Shown here in pieces: positions 1-6,342 of a DNA stretch of 30,732 nt. The DNA is from a virus. The stretch lies in IMG/VR virus record IMGVR_UViG_3300042482_000320, positions 1 to 30,732 of that record; one strand, written 5' to 3'. Position numbers and translations under genes: made by a program. The notes beneath the pieces were generated by a model. That model made no database searches. It was given only the letters and a program-made list of their open reading frames with translations, and had not been told where the DNA came from. Every line of letters starts with the position of its first letter. The first letter of the stretch is position 1.

Positions 1-127
1 TTTTTTGTTTTAAATTTTTTGTTTTTAGTGATTTGTGATTAAAAATATGCTTCGTCAACTGACCCTCTAATGTTAATTTCTCGTACTGCTTCCTCAAAAT
101 TCGTATATGTTACGTCTTCGTCTTCTT
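1..127. repeat. 127-bp terminal direct repeat, left copy
   Basis: Bases 1-127 are identical to 30606-30732. The repeat cuts through the 56-aa gene at 39-209 in mid-frame, which a genuine functional terminus would rarely do. The length equals a common maximum assembly k-mer, so I read it as the overlap of a circular assembly graph. The molecule is therefore complete at 30,605 bp and either circular or circularly permuted. A true 127-bp terminal repeat is the less likely alternative. Confidence 0.93.
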
Positions 128-209
128 GCAAATCGTTAACATAAGTTACTGTTACTTTACCGTTTTCTTTGAATATCATCCAAAGTTGTTGCTTTCTGTA
201 TTCATCCAT
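39..209 (-). CDS. small acidic hypothetical protein (56 aa)
   Basis: This ORF starts with ATG at 209 (MDEYRKQQLWMIFKENG) and ends with TAA at 39. It is rich in Asp and Glu, with an acidic run LQEDEDV at residues 27-33 and a C-terminal half that looks helical. I recognise no domain. The gene straddles the circular junction only as sequence: the second copy of its 3' part at the window end would otherwise be mis-joined in frame to the next gene (30367-30603). It is followed 22 nt after the leader motif TCACTAAAAAC by that gene. Early-block location suggests a host-takeover or regulatory role, but nothing in the sequence shows one. Confidence 0.75.
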   Translation of the reverse strand: MDEYRKQQLWMIFKENGKVTVTYVNDLQEDEDVTYTNFEEAVREINIRGSVDEAYF

Positions 210-213
210 AATT

Positions 214-300
214 TTAGTAAAAAAATCGAGTTAAAAAATATAATGCAATAAACCCTATTGCATAGACTTGATACTTCTGTTTTGATAAAAATGTTTTCAT
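214..300 (-). CDS. possible 28-aa single-span membrane miniprotein
   Basis: A 28-codon ORF (MKTFLSKQKYQV at the start) ends 4 nt before the start of the next gene and begins 16 nt after the previous one ends, so it fits the operon spacing. Residues about 12-27 (VYAIGFIALYFLTRFF) would form one transmembrane helix after a basic N-terminus. An 8-bp perfect inverted repeat (ATGCAATA, 243-250, and TATTGCAT, 256-263) lies inside it and is followed on the minus strand by a T-rich stretch. The segment could therefore be a weak hairpin terminator rather than a gene. Both readings remain open. Confidence 0.45.
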   Translation of the reverse strand: MKTFLSKQKYQVYAIGFIALYFLTRFFY

Positions 301-316
301 AGTTTTAAAATTAAAA

Positions 317-568
317 TTAATATTCATAATCGCCAATATACAATTTGCCATTTACGAATGATGGCTCATATTCTTTATGGTCTTCCATCATATCGGTAGT
401 TTCCATAAAGTCCGTGTAATCTGCCAATTCTAGTTCGTGACATACGATTATAACCGGAAATTCGTCACCCCTCAAAGGATGTTCGTAAAATACTATTTCT
501 TGACCTTTAGAGTTTACCATTCTGTCATATTCAGTTGGGTTGTATTCCATTAATTTTTTGTAGTTCAT
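317..568 (-). CDS. hypothetical early protein (83 aa)
   Basis: Begins MNYKKLMEYNPTEYDRMVNS and ends GKLYIGDYEY. The acidic middle (LELADYTDFMETTDMMEDHKEYEP) resembles small early proteins I associate with phages of Bacteroidota, but I cannot name a family with a known function. There is no signal peptide, membrane helix or cysteine pair. It sits 11 nt after the 98-aa gene above it and uses an A-rich leader without a Shine-Dalgarno site. No regulatory signal is specific to it. Confidence 0.75.
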   Translation of the reverse strand: MNYKKLMEYNPTEYDRMVNSKGQEIVFYEHPLRGDEFPVIIVCHELELADYTDFMETTDMMEDHKEYEPSFVNGKLYIGDYEY

Positions 569-579
569 AATTTTAAAAT

Positions 580-876
580 TTAAAAAGTTACTGTAAAATT
601 TGTATCAACATAAAAGTATTTTCCCATTTGTGGGTCAATACCGGTTATTTTCCTAATGCTATAACCTATACCCCAAAAAGCTTTGTATACGCTTCCGGCA
701 TAACAAGGATTTCCACCTTCGGACATTATCCACATATATTCACCACCACTTTGATGGTGTTTATTTACTGTCGTTAATCTGGCACCGGCCAATAAAAGGT
801 CAATAATTCTTTGTTGTGGTTTTGTGAATTTGCTACGTTTTTCAACGAATAACTTTTCGATTTCAATTTGTGTCAT
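580..876 (-). CDS. hypothetical protein, first gene after the leader tract (98 aa)
   Basis: The protein starts MTQIEIEKLFVEKRSKF. It contains a Gly/Trp/Tyr-rich centre (HQSGGEYMWIMSEGG, then YKAFWGIGY). No family is recognised. It is the first protein-coding gene below the terminator at 1251-1286 and the structured tract at 905-1225, so it opens the early block. Two copies of the leader motif CACTAAAAA lie immediately upstream, the nearer one ending 7 nt before the ATG. The gene carries a perfect 9-base E. coli-type DnaA box (TTATCCACA at 726-734), possibly by chance. Confidence 0.75.
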   Translation of the reverse strand: MTQIEIEKLFVEKRSKFTKPQQRIIDLLLAGARLTTVNKHHQSGGEYMWIMSEGGNPCYAGSVYKAFWGIGYSIRKITGIDPQMGKYFYVDTNFTVTF

Positions 877-883
877 AATTTTT

Positions 884-904
884 GTTTTTAGTGAATTTTT
901 TTAG
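884..904 (-). promoter_or_regulatory. double copy of early leader motif (CACTAAAAA)
   Basis: Read on the minus strand, the 98-aa gene is preceded by CACTAAAAAA, a short spacer, then TCACTAAAAAC, 7 nt before ATG. The same TCACTAAAAAC with the same 7-nt gap precedes the gene at 24117-24338, and a copy with a 22-nt gap precedes 30367-30603. Weaker variants precede 29324-29512 and 27883-28326. At 24346 the motif lies downstream of the promoter, so it is more likely part of the mRNA leader (a translation-initiation element) than of the promoter itself. Confidence 0.5.
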
Positions 905-1225
905 TGTTTCATAGTTTTCTAATCATCGGTATGGACACACATCCATAGACACCGTTTTCTTCCTAGACCAATACTCACATATTGAAATCCGACAGTTAAG
1001 ACTTTTAAGTCCACCATCACGCATATACTACCTATTCGGGTTCATGGAACATTTGGCTTTCATCACTACTATGGTCGATGGACCTTTTCGCTTCCGGCTG
1101 ACTGTCGTTCGCAGTTCGATTTTTTAGGTCTGTTCTTGACCACCTATTCACAGAAAGGTACCACTTTTTGACTTGAATAATTCCCATCAAATCCGGCACA
1201 AACTTGCAAACAATTTTTTAATAAA
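905..1225 (-). ncRNA. candidate structured non-coding RNA or long structured leader
   Basis: This is the largest stretch without a convincing gene. It is noticeably richer in G+C than its surroundings and purine-rich on the minus strand. Paired elements are visible: hairpins at 927-954 (TATGGA/TCCATA plus CGG/CCG), 969-984 (CAATA/TATTG), 1000-1011 (GACT/AGTC), 1040-1050 (GTTC/GAAC), 1073-1084 (GGTC/GACC) and 1127-1141 (GGTC/GACC). A 7-bp long-range pairing, 990-996 (CGACAGT) with 1101-1107, closes a multibranch around three of them. It lies between an intrinsic terminator and the first early gene. I could not match it to a tRNA, tmRNA, group I intron core or known riboswitch. A 51-codon ORF (about 1032-1187, minus, MGIIQVKKWY...) overlaps but uses codons unlike the phage genes. 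Confidence 0.5.
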
Positions 1226-1250
1226 AAAAGCATTTATGAAAAAAAAACAC

Positions 1251-1286
1251 AAAAAAAAATGCCAGACGTATTAAACGTAGGCATTT
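1251..1286 (-). terminator. intrinsic terminator at the end of the late block
   Basis: On the minus strand a stem AAATGCC/GGCATTT (1280-1286 with 1257-1263), extended inside by ACGT/ACGT (1275-1278 with 1266-1269), is followed by a long T run that continues almost unbroken to about 1235. It lies 48 nt after the stop of the ninG-like gene and separates late transcription from the early leader tract. Confidence 0.8.
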
Positions 1287-1333
1287 CTCCCGTTTCACTA
1301 AAAACTTTATTAACTTAAAACAAAAAGTATGAA

Positions 1334-1771
1334 TTAATCAACTTTTGTAGAATGCAAATATATAGAATTTATATTTTTATAGTATTCTATTTTTTCAATT
1401 ATTTCAAAATCTTTAATTTTAAAAGTTTCTTTAGCTTTGTGCAATAATCCGATTGCAGTTCCTTCTTGGTAAATTTGGTCCAGATGAATTCCGAATTTAT
1501 ATTGTTCGCCATATTTCATTACGTTACAACCAACACATTGGACTTGACAGTTTATTTCATCCCATCGAGTAGAATAATGTTTCCTAGACTGAAAATGTCC
1601 ACATTGTAATTTATTCCAATCGTCTACTTTATCACAAGTGAAACAACTTGCTTTGCCATTAATAGAAAATCTGGTCCGGATGAAAATACTGAATTCTGCA
1701 TCTAGTTTTTTTATTAAATTACTTCTGCTAGTTTTTTTCTGTTTTTTGACTTTCGGTTGTGGATTGAACAT
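1334..1771 (-). CDS. ninG: NinG/Rap-like recombination endonuclease
   Basis: The 145-aa protein has the layout of the lambda NinG (Rap) family: a basic N-terminus, the helix LIKKLDAEFSIFIRTRF, a CFTC zinc knuckle (about residues 43-46), then QCGHFQSRKHYSTRWDE and NCQVQCVGCN (about 56-82), in which the paired Cys residues and the GHF histidine are the expected HNH-type metal and catalytic positions. In lambda the family acts on branched recombination intermediates; here it would resolve structures made by the phage ERF annealase and exonuclease. It is the last gene of the late block, followed by a strong terminator, and is preceded by a 63-bp pure A/T tract. The family call is firm; the reaction is inferred. 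Confidence 0.85.
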   Translation of the reverse strand: MFNPQPKVKKQKKTSRSNLIKKLDAEFSIFIRTRFSINGKASCFTCDKVDDWNKLQCGHFQSRKHYSTRWDEINCQVQCVGCNVMKYGEQYKFGIHLDQIYQEGTAIGLLHKAKETFKIKDFEIIEKIEYYKNINSIYLHSTKVD

Positions 1772-1782
1772 AAATAAAATAG

Positions 1783-1845
1783 TTATTAATTATTATATTA
1801 ATTATATTATATTATTATATTATATATTAATTATATTTATTAAAA
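1783..1845. other. 63-bp pure A/T tract, possible unwinding region
   Basis: Every base from 1783 to 1845 is A or T, far beyond the background of this genome. ATTAATTAT occurs three times (1785-1793, 1797-1805, 1826-1834). The tract sits in the 184-bp gap upstream of the ninG-like gene. Such a stretch can serve as a DNA unwinding element of an origin or as an upstream promoter element; no DnaA-box cluster flanks it, so the origin reading is only a suggestion. Confidence 0.45.
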
Positions 1846-1856
1846 CAAAAATAGCG

Positions 1857-1888
1857 CAAAATATACCTTTTAAGCAACGATAATTCAA
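1857..1888 (-). promoter_or_regulatory. weak host-like promoter candidate before the ninG gene
   Basis: On the minus strand TTG (1886-1888) is followed after 20 nt by TATATTTTG (1857-1865), close to but one base longer than the Bacteroidota -7 box TAnnTTTG. It would transcribe the A/T tract and the ninG-like gene. A short 5-bp hairpin with a T tail (ATACT/AGTAT, 1942-1955) just after the preceding gene may be a weak terminator. Nothing else is visible in the 1772-1955 gap. Confidence 0.3.
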
Positions 1889-1955
1889 TAAAGGTAACTT
1901 TACACTATTTTGATGTTTCGGTATCTTAAACCTACGTTAAAATACTTCCTAGTAT

Positions 1956-2156
1956 CTATTTGCTTAACTTGTGTGCAAACATTTTGATAATAGTTGTTGG
2001 CTTGATTAATTTACAAATAAATCTCAATATAAAACCGGCATTTGTTGTATGTGGACTTTCTGCATAAGTTTGCGCTGACTCATCTAATACATTTTTTATT
2101 GGTTCTGGAATGTCATTCAAGTCCGATAATTTTAGGCATTTTTTAAAAATTTTCAT
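1956..2156 (-). CDS. hypothetical protein downstream of the endolysin (66 aa)
   Basis: Begins MKIFKKCLKLSDLNDIPEP and ends with a moderately hydrophobic segment GFILRFICKLIKPTTIIKMF. That part is amphipathic rather than a clear membrane helix. Its start overlaps the end of the endolysin gene by 14 nt, so it belongs to the lysis module by position. A spanin-like or lysis-accessory role is conceivable, but there is no lipobox or clear membrane anchor. Confidence 0.65.
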   Translation of the reverse strand: MKIFKKCLKLSDLNDIPEPIKNVLDESAQTYAESPHTTNAGFILRFICKLIKPTTIIKMFAHKLSK

Positions 2157-2607
2157 AATGTGTTTTTCCGTTAATTCGTTTTGCTTTTAATACTTGTTTT
2201 CTGTTTTTTACGTTTGTATAGGATACATGTACCCAGTCCGGTTCCTTTGAATTTCCAAATTCCCATATTAGCTGGTCGAAATCTAAATTGTCTTTTATAT
2301 ATGAAAAAATAGCTTTATTCGATATTCCTTTTGCGCCAGACATATCGATATCCATAGCTTGACCGGAACAATGTTGGCTAGTAATCGACCCTTTTATTGC
2401 TTGGTTTAAAGCAAAGCTTCGATAGACTGAACTTACCTTAATTGGCATATCGAAATGTTGTCTAACTGGTTCAAAAACCTTTTCAGCTAGAAGCTTCATA
2501 TTTTCGATATGAGTTTTTGTCATACTGGTATTTGATATACCCATTTTTTCAGCCGTTGCCGAATAGGTACATTCTTTTAATGAAAGGTGTTTACTTATTT
2601 GCATCAT
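2143..2607 (-). CDS. endolysin, M15-family L,D/D,D-peptidase
   Basis: A 154-aa protein of the peptidase M15A (VanY/DacB-like) fold that cuts peptidoglycan cross-bridge peptides. The core is VSSVYRSFALNQAIKG (about 58-73), SQHCSGQAMDID (about 78-88; His79 and Asp86 as zinc ligands), QLIWEFG (Glu about 116) and WVHVSY (His127, third ligand). There is no signal peptide, so it depends on a holin. Its start overlaps the stop of the 55-aa membrane protein directly upstream, the normal holin-lysin arrangement. The N-terminal 55 residues are helical and lack a recognisable wall-binding repeat. The length is typical of single-domain M15 phage lysins. Confidence 0.85.
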   Translation of the reverse strand: MMQISKHLSLKECTYSATAEKMGISNTSMTKTHIENMKLLAEKVFEPVRQHFDMPIKVSSVYRSFALNQAIKGSITSQHCSGQAMDIDMSGAKGISNKAIFSYIKDNLDFDQLIWEFGNSKEPDWVHVSYTNVKNRKQVLKAKRINGKTHYENF

Positions 2608-2758
2608 TTTTTTTTGTTAAGATTTTATATATCATTATTGCAGTATAAACTATTGACAAACCCAATAGTATTAATTTCATCGTATTTTCTAAATTAGTAA
2701 ATGATAACCCAAAAATTGTTCCGTTAACTGCGTATACTTTAATTTGTTCTTGTGTCAT
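2591..2758 (-). CDS. holin-like membrane protein (55 aa)
   Basis: This small ORF starts MTQEQIKVYAVNGTIFGLSF and has one strong transmembrane segment at about residues 27-47 (MKLILLGLSIVYTAIMIYKIL) followed by a basic, polar tail (TKKNDANK). Residues 10-20 are mildly hydrophobic and might form a second, weaker span. Its stop overlaps the first codons of the endolysin, so the two are translationally coupled. Size, topology and position fit a class II or III holin that releases the lysin. No alternative start pair for an antiholin is obvious. Confidence 0.65.
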   Translation of the reverse strand: MTQEQIKVYAVNGTIFGLSFTNLENTMKLILLGLSIVYTAIMIYKILTKKNDANK

Positions 2759-2897
2759 TTTTATTTTGGATTTTTAAGTAAGCTATCATTTTTTTTATAT
2801 TATCTTCCTTGACATTGTATCGATTTTTTTCATTTTTTTGTACATTGTCAAGATTTTTTTCATTATTTTTTTTTGCCTTTGTAACCCTCATTGCCAT
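2739..2897 (-). CDS. Lys/Asn-rich small protein (52 aa)
   Basis: Starts MAMRVTKAKKNNEKNLDNVQ; a second in-frame ATG is at codon 3. The middle is an imperfect Asn-Glu-Lys-Asn repeat (NNEKN, QKNEKN) that follows from a DNA repeat of poly-A blocks, and the C-terminus is helical and basic. The stop overlaps the holin start by 20 nt. No family is recognised. The low-complexity composition means it could be a spurious reading of an A-rich spacer, but the overlap with the holin gene follows the pattern of the operon. Confidence 0.5.
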   Translation of the reverse strand: MAMRVTKAKKNNEKNLDNVQKNEKNRYNVKEDNIKKMIAYLKIQNKNDTRTN

Positions 2898-2952
2898 AGG
2901 ATTTTTTATTATCTTTTAATTTTTATGTAATAGTATAAAAAAGCATAATCGT

Positions 2953-2986
2953 GCCTAAAATGGGCCTTAAAATGCGTTAAATGGCC
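2953..2986. repeat. three imperfect 11-12-bp repeats after the connector gene
   Basis: Three adjacent units of the form G(C/T)(C/T)TAAAATGG occur at 2953-2963 (GCCTAAAATGG), 2964-2975 (GCCTTAAAATGC) and 2976-2986 (GTTAAATGGCC), ending at the stop codon of the connector gene. They are tandem rather than inverted and there is no T tail, so this is not a terminator. A protein or RNA binding site is possible. The remainder of the gap up to 2898 shows nothing. Confidence 0.35.
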
Positions 2987-3489
2987 TATAACACCCAAGG
3001 CGCTGAACTAGGTTTTCGGTCCGGAAACATGTCTGCATTTCTGTTCAACCAGTATTCTGGAAACATTTGAGACGCAAAAATTCCCATATAATCAACAAAC
3101 CTTTGCGCATAAAAATCGGAAAATGTTCGATGCTTTTGAACTAATAAATCAAGTTCATCCTTCGACGTACTTTCAGAATTATCTGTCCGATGTTTGAAGA
3201 CACCACCATTCCTAATTTGATAATTTGCGAAAGGAAGGTAATCTACCATCGCAAAATGTATTAGCATTGGTTGGATATATTCTGTAACCAAGTCCAAATA
3301 ATCGCCGGTTAAATTATTATTTTTTATTTTATTTGTTATCGAATTATACAACTGCGTTCCCAAATAATTCTGTATATGCATCTGTTGGGCGATTTTGATA
3401 AAATTTAGAAATAAATCCGTATCAACATTACCATTTAGAATAGTATTCTGTTTTAGGTCGTTCGGTGTTATGAATAATGTAGTTGCCAT
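2986..3489 (-). CDS. putative head-tail connector / adaptor
   Basis: A 167-aa, mostly helical protein beginning MATTLFITPNDLKQNTILNG. I start it at 3489, 2 nt after the portal stop; the longer start at 3516 would overlap the portal by 25 nt. The N-terminal 'FITPNDLKQNT..NGNVD.D.F..FIKIAQ..HIQNYLGTQLY' pattern, with its helical bundle and conserved YLGT, resembles gp6/gp15-like connector proteins that sit under the portal ring. Position directly after the portal supports this. The call rests on family resemblance and gene order; a minor structural protein of other function cannot be excluded. Confidence 0.6.
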   Translation of the reverse strand: MATTLFITPNDLKQNTILNGNVDTDLFLNFIKIAQQMHIQNYLGTQLYNSITNKIKNNNLTGDYLDLVTEYIQPMLIHFAMVDYLPFANYQIRNGGVFKHRTDNSESTSKDELDLLVQKHRTFSDFYAQRFVDYMGIFASQMFPEYWLNRNADMFPDRKPSSAPWVL

Positions 3490-3491
3490 AT

Positions 3492-5312
3492 TTATTTTGT
3501 GTGTTTTGCTATCCAATCTGGGTGATGTCCACCATATTCGTTAATGTCAATAGTTGGAATTTGTGCCGTATCCCATCCATTTGGGTTTGGGTTATAACCG
3601 GCAATCGAAGATACTTCTTCATTTGATGACAATGCTTTGTCTTCTACCGGTAACCCATTAGGACCTATTTTTCTTTGGTATAAGTTTTCATTCCAATAGT
3701 GATGGCAGTAAGGCCCCCCTTTGTACTCGAATAATGAATAATTTTGTCCATTGTGTCCAAATGAATTATTAACTCCAGAAAAACTGGCTTGGTCAATATC
3801 TTCTTTTCTATAAACTACTCCGTTTGCAGTTCTAGACATCATATTCACGCAAAATTCTCGTGATTTAGTACTTGAATAAGCTTGTGAATATTCATACCTA
3901 ACTTTATAATATTCTTCATCCAAAAAAGACTTTTCACTTGGATACGATGTTATTTCCCCACCGGTTTTTAAGTGAGTTCTTAAAGCCACTTCCTTTGTCC
4001 AGTCTTCTAGACTTTTGTTATTTTTATCGTATTTCCTAGTCGCAATTAATTCCCATTCTTCATTAACTGTTTCCCCAGTCAAATTTGTCAATATATCTTT
4101 AGCCAATTGAGTTCCCATATCTGGAATGGCTTTTAAGCTATTTTGGGATGGGTTTAAGACATTATTATCTTGAATTGGTGTTATCGTAGATTGTTCAAAA
4201 TCTAATGGCTGTAAAGTCTTAAAATATAGCTTTAAAGAAATATTATTAAAAGATAGTATTTTGTCAAAGAATTTAATCAATAAATTTTGAAATGGTCTAA
4301 TAACAGTATTGTCCATCAAAATAGACGCAGTTTTCAATTCATCTGCGTTATTCCCAAATCCGGTTGTATCTTTAATTCCTAAAAGCATTGGCGAAATTAC
4401 TCGATGCGCAACCATTATTTTACGCATACTTTCGTCAGATAAAAATTGATACTGGTTGTGTGCATCGCTTAATTGGACCGGCTCAATAGTTGACGATAAG
4501 GTATTATTGTCGTTGAAAGAAAGAATAAACCTTCCAGCGTTTGAAGTTCCAGAAAATTTTGCTTGAATATCCCTTTCGATTTGTCTTTGCTCATCTTCCG
4601 TAGGTGTTCCATTATTGAAATTGATTAACATCGAAGGCGCCATTCCATTCATAACATTGTTCAAATGGTAGTTGCTTATTTCTTCTTCTAACTCACAATA
4701 TTGTAACCCACCTTGATAATCAACTGGCGAATAATAATAGAACCCAGTTTTATAAGGTTTGATATATAAAATTTCTTCGCTTTGGTCACTTGTGCCAAAT
4801 GCCGGAATAGGTAATGGTTTTTTTTGATTATTTATTTCTTGCCAATTGTCTGCATAAAAATACGTTTCAATTTCCCCATCATCGTTACATTTCCCACTTC
4901 GTAAAGTTTCTACCGGCCAATGGTTACATTCTACTATTTTGGTCCGGTCTATAGAATAAACAACTTGAACTGCGCATTGGCCCATAGCTTTTAAATCGTA
5001 ACATAGTCTTTCAACTGTATCGTCATCAAACAAAAGCATAGTTTGAGCAAAGTCTTCCGGTTTCAATAATTTGTCAGTAGCATCTAATCCCTTACCAAAT
5101 ATCATTTGACTAATACCATTCACAATTGCGTTATTCGTAGGACTTCCATTTATACGGTCTTGTAAGTAACCAAAATAGTCGTTATCATCGCCATACGCAA
5201 CCCAATCTTTATTCTTAACCTCAACAATTTGTGGTGATGTATAAGTTGATAATTGGACCATACCTATACCACCCTTTTTAACTGGCGCTTTATTTATTAT
5301 TGGCTTTCTCAT
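3492..5312 (-). CDS. portal protein with an extra conserved C-terminal domain
   Basis: A 606-aa portal. The first ~380 residues carry a typical portal layout: N-terminal clip and wing strands (VEVKNKDWVAYGDDNDYFGYL), IFGKGLD, the SMRKIMVAHRVISPMLLGI segment and a helix of the stem and crown. From about residue 440 onward a distinct domain follows, with REFCVNMMSRTANGVVYRKE and KGGPYCHHYWNENLY; the CHHYW centre looks like a metal- or structure-forming motif also found in other Bacteroidota phage morphogenesis proteins. The start overlaps the 118-aa gene by ATGA. The portal forms the dodecameric packaging channel. It is unusual that it lies after the capsid gene and far from the terminase. Confidence 0.85.
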   Translation of the reverse strand: MRKPIINKAPVKKGGIGMVQLSTYTSPQIVEVKNKDWVAYGDDNDYFGYLQDRINGSPTNNAIVNGISQMIFGKGLDATDKLLKPEDFAQTMLLFDDDTVERLCYDLKAMGQCAVQVVYSIDRTKIVECNHWPVETLRSGKCNDDGEIETYFYADNWQEINNQKKPLPIPAFGTSDQSEEILYIKPYKTGFYYYSPVDYQGGLQYCELEEEISNYHLNNVMNGMAPSMLINFNNGTPTEDEQRQIERDIQAKFSGTSNAGRFILSFNDNNTLSSTIEPVQLSDAHNQYQFLSDESMRKIMVAHRVISPMLLGIKDTTGFGNNADELKTASILMDNTVIRPFQNLLIKFFDKILSFNNISLKLYFKTLQPLDFEQSTITPIQDNNVLNPSQNSLKAIPDMGTQLAKDILTNLTGETVNEEWELIATRKYDKNNKSLEDWTKEVALRTHLKTGGEITSYPSEKSFLDEEYYKVRYEYSQAYSSTKSREFCVNMMSRTANGVVYRKEDIDQASFSGVNNSFGHNGQNYSLFEYKGGPYCHHYWNENLYQRKIGPNGLPVEDKALSSNEEVSSIAGYNPNPNGWDTAQIPTIDINEYGGHHPDWIAKHTK

Positions 5313-5665
5313 ATTGTGATATATGTATTATTATTTATGTTTGGGAAGTTATATTCATTTTCGTTTATAGTAAAATTATCTGCATCTTGGTTAGTGCAAA
5401 AAATTCTGTCTTTATAAATTATTTCTTCGGTATCGTCAAAATATACTTTCATAGTAAAAAAAGTATTTTCTATAAAAAAATCAAAATCTTCAGCGCCAAT
5501 ATAATAAATATCTTTTATATTTTCTCGATAGGTTATTAATCGAGTATAAACTTCCTTTGTAGTTTCGTTGGTTATATCAACATATATGTCATTTTCATAT
5601 TCGTCTATTTGTCGAATAGGAATAATCGAAAATGTTTGTTCTTGGTTTGTGTTTACTATTGTCAT
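5309..5665 (-). CDS. hypothetical structural protein before the portal (118 aa)
   Basis: I place the start at 5665 (MTIVNTNQEQTFSIIPIRQ). An ORF start at 5710 would lie inside the terminator hairpin at 5699-5726, and the late-promoter motif ends exactly 5 nt before the ATG at 5665, as at two other genes. The protein is rich in beta-strand and aromatic residues (FDFFIENTFFTMKVYFDD) and ends in an Asn-rich tail. It resembles small structural proteins encoded near head-tail genes in Bacteroidota phages, but I cannot assign a role. Its stop overlaps the portal start by ATGA. Confidence 0.7.
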   Translation of the reverse strand: MTIVNTNQEQTFSIIPIRQIDEYENDIYVDITNETTKEVYTRLITYRENIKDIYYIGAEDFDFFIENTFFTMKVYFDDTEEIIYKDRIFCTNQDADNFTINENEYNFPNINNNTYITI

Positions 5666-5670
5666 ATTCA

Positions 5671-5695
5671 TATAACGTATTTTTTTTGAATTTTG
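5671..5695 (-). promoter_or_regulatory. late-promoter motif, copy C (CAAAAT-N12-CGTTATA)
   Basis: On the minus strand CAAAAT (5690-5695) is followed after 12 nt by CGTTATA (5671-5677, preceded by TA), then 5 nt to the ATG at 5665. It begins 3 bases beyond the T run of the terminator at 5699-5726, so a new transcript appears to start here for the portal module. Confidence 0.65.
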
Positions 5696-5698
5696 CAT

Positions 5699-5726
5699 AA
5701 AAAAAAACACCCAATAAATTGAGTGT
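5699..5726 (-). terminator. intrinsic terminator after the tail-tube gene
   Basis: On the minus strand ACAC/GTGT and CAA/TTG arms (5723-5726 with 5707-5710, 5719-5721 with 5712-5714, one mismatch) close a TAAA-type loop, followed by a run of nine T residues (5699-5707). The gap 5727-5772 upstream shows nothing else. Confidence 0.7.
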
Positions 5727-5772
5727 ATTTTCCGACCGAGTAATTCCCCAATCCCATTTGTTCAATATATCC

Positions 5773-6318
5773 CTATATTGGTGTTATTTGCTCTGGAATA
5801 TTAGTTCCATCTTGTTCTAGGATATTATTGGTAACCAAAGATGCAGTTACGAACTGCGCCATCAAAGGTTCTTGGCCCGTAATTGTCAAGGTGTAACCAT
5901 TTAAATCACCTAACGCAATTCCAGTAGTGATTGAGCCAGTTGTAGTTGTACCCCTAGTCATTCCAACTGCAAGATAATTTCCGTTGTTATCTTCGATAAA
6001 AACATGTGGTCTACCGGCGATAACATTTTTAAGTTCCGTTTGTGTCAATGGGTCAAGTTTTGTTAAAACCAATGTCAAAACTTGCTCAAAGAAAGTAGTT
6101 CCATTATCGTCACTTGAATTTATTGTTTGCTCTAATCCGGATGCACTTTTTACATCATATTGCAATAGAGCATAATTCCCAGTAAACGCAGTCACATAAC
6201 CAGTATTACTAATTGTCGCAGTACCTAATGTTCCATAGTCGGCTAAAAATACTCTTCGAATGCCACCTACGGCATCTTTACAAGCTAATTTTCGCCCAGT
6301 GTTTAATAAACAAGCCAT
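5773..6318 (-). CDS. putative major tail (tube) protein
   Basis: A 181-aa protein, beta-rich and low in charge, beginning MACLLNTGRKLACKDAVGGI. The segments FFEQVLTLVLTKLDPLTQTELKNVIAGRPHVFIEDNNGNYLAVG and TTTGSITTGIALGDLNGYTLTITGQE match the pattern of tail-tube proteins in phages of Bacteroidota: two strand-rich halves with a GD.NGYTLT motif near the end. A siphovirus needs one such protein, and no other gene here is a better candidate. It lies directly after the capsid gene and is followed by a terminator, consistent with high expression of the pair. A capsid decoration protein is the main alternative. Confidence 0.55.
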   Translation of the reverse strand: MACLLNTGRKLACKDAVGGIRRVFLADYGTLGTATISNTGYVTAFTGNYALLQYDVKSASGLEQTINSSDDNGTTFFEQVLTLVLTKLDPLTQTELKNVIAGRPHVFIEDNNGNYLAVGMTRGTTTTGSITTGIALGDLNGYTLTITGQEPLMAQFVTASLVTNNILEQDGTNIPEQITPI

Positions 6319-6342
6319 AAGTTAAATTTTTATATGTTAATA

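Noticed and set aside
918-1126. 70-codon open frame on the plus strand in the structured tract
   Set aside because: It has no start codon until late, is antisense and in codon register with the short minus-strand ORF, and no other gene uses the plus strand.
1032-1187. 51-codon minus-strand ORF (MGIIQVKKWY...) as a gene
   Set aside because: Codon use (many CGA, CCG, GCG, TCC) is unlike the phage genes and the region is dominated by paired RNA elements. It is kept only as an alternative to the RNA reading.
905-1225. Diversity-generating retroelement template, retron or group II intron fragment
   Set aside because: No reverse transcriptase is encoded, no near-copy of the tract exists in the fibre gene, and no domain V-like hairpin is visible.
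1638-1883. Plus-strand ORF with hydrophobic end
   Set aside because: It is the shadow of the ninG-like gene continuing into the A/T tract.
5666-5710. N-terminal extension of the 118-aa gene to 5710
   Set aside because: That start lies inside the terminator hairpin and T run, and the late-promoter spacing supports the start at 5665.
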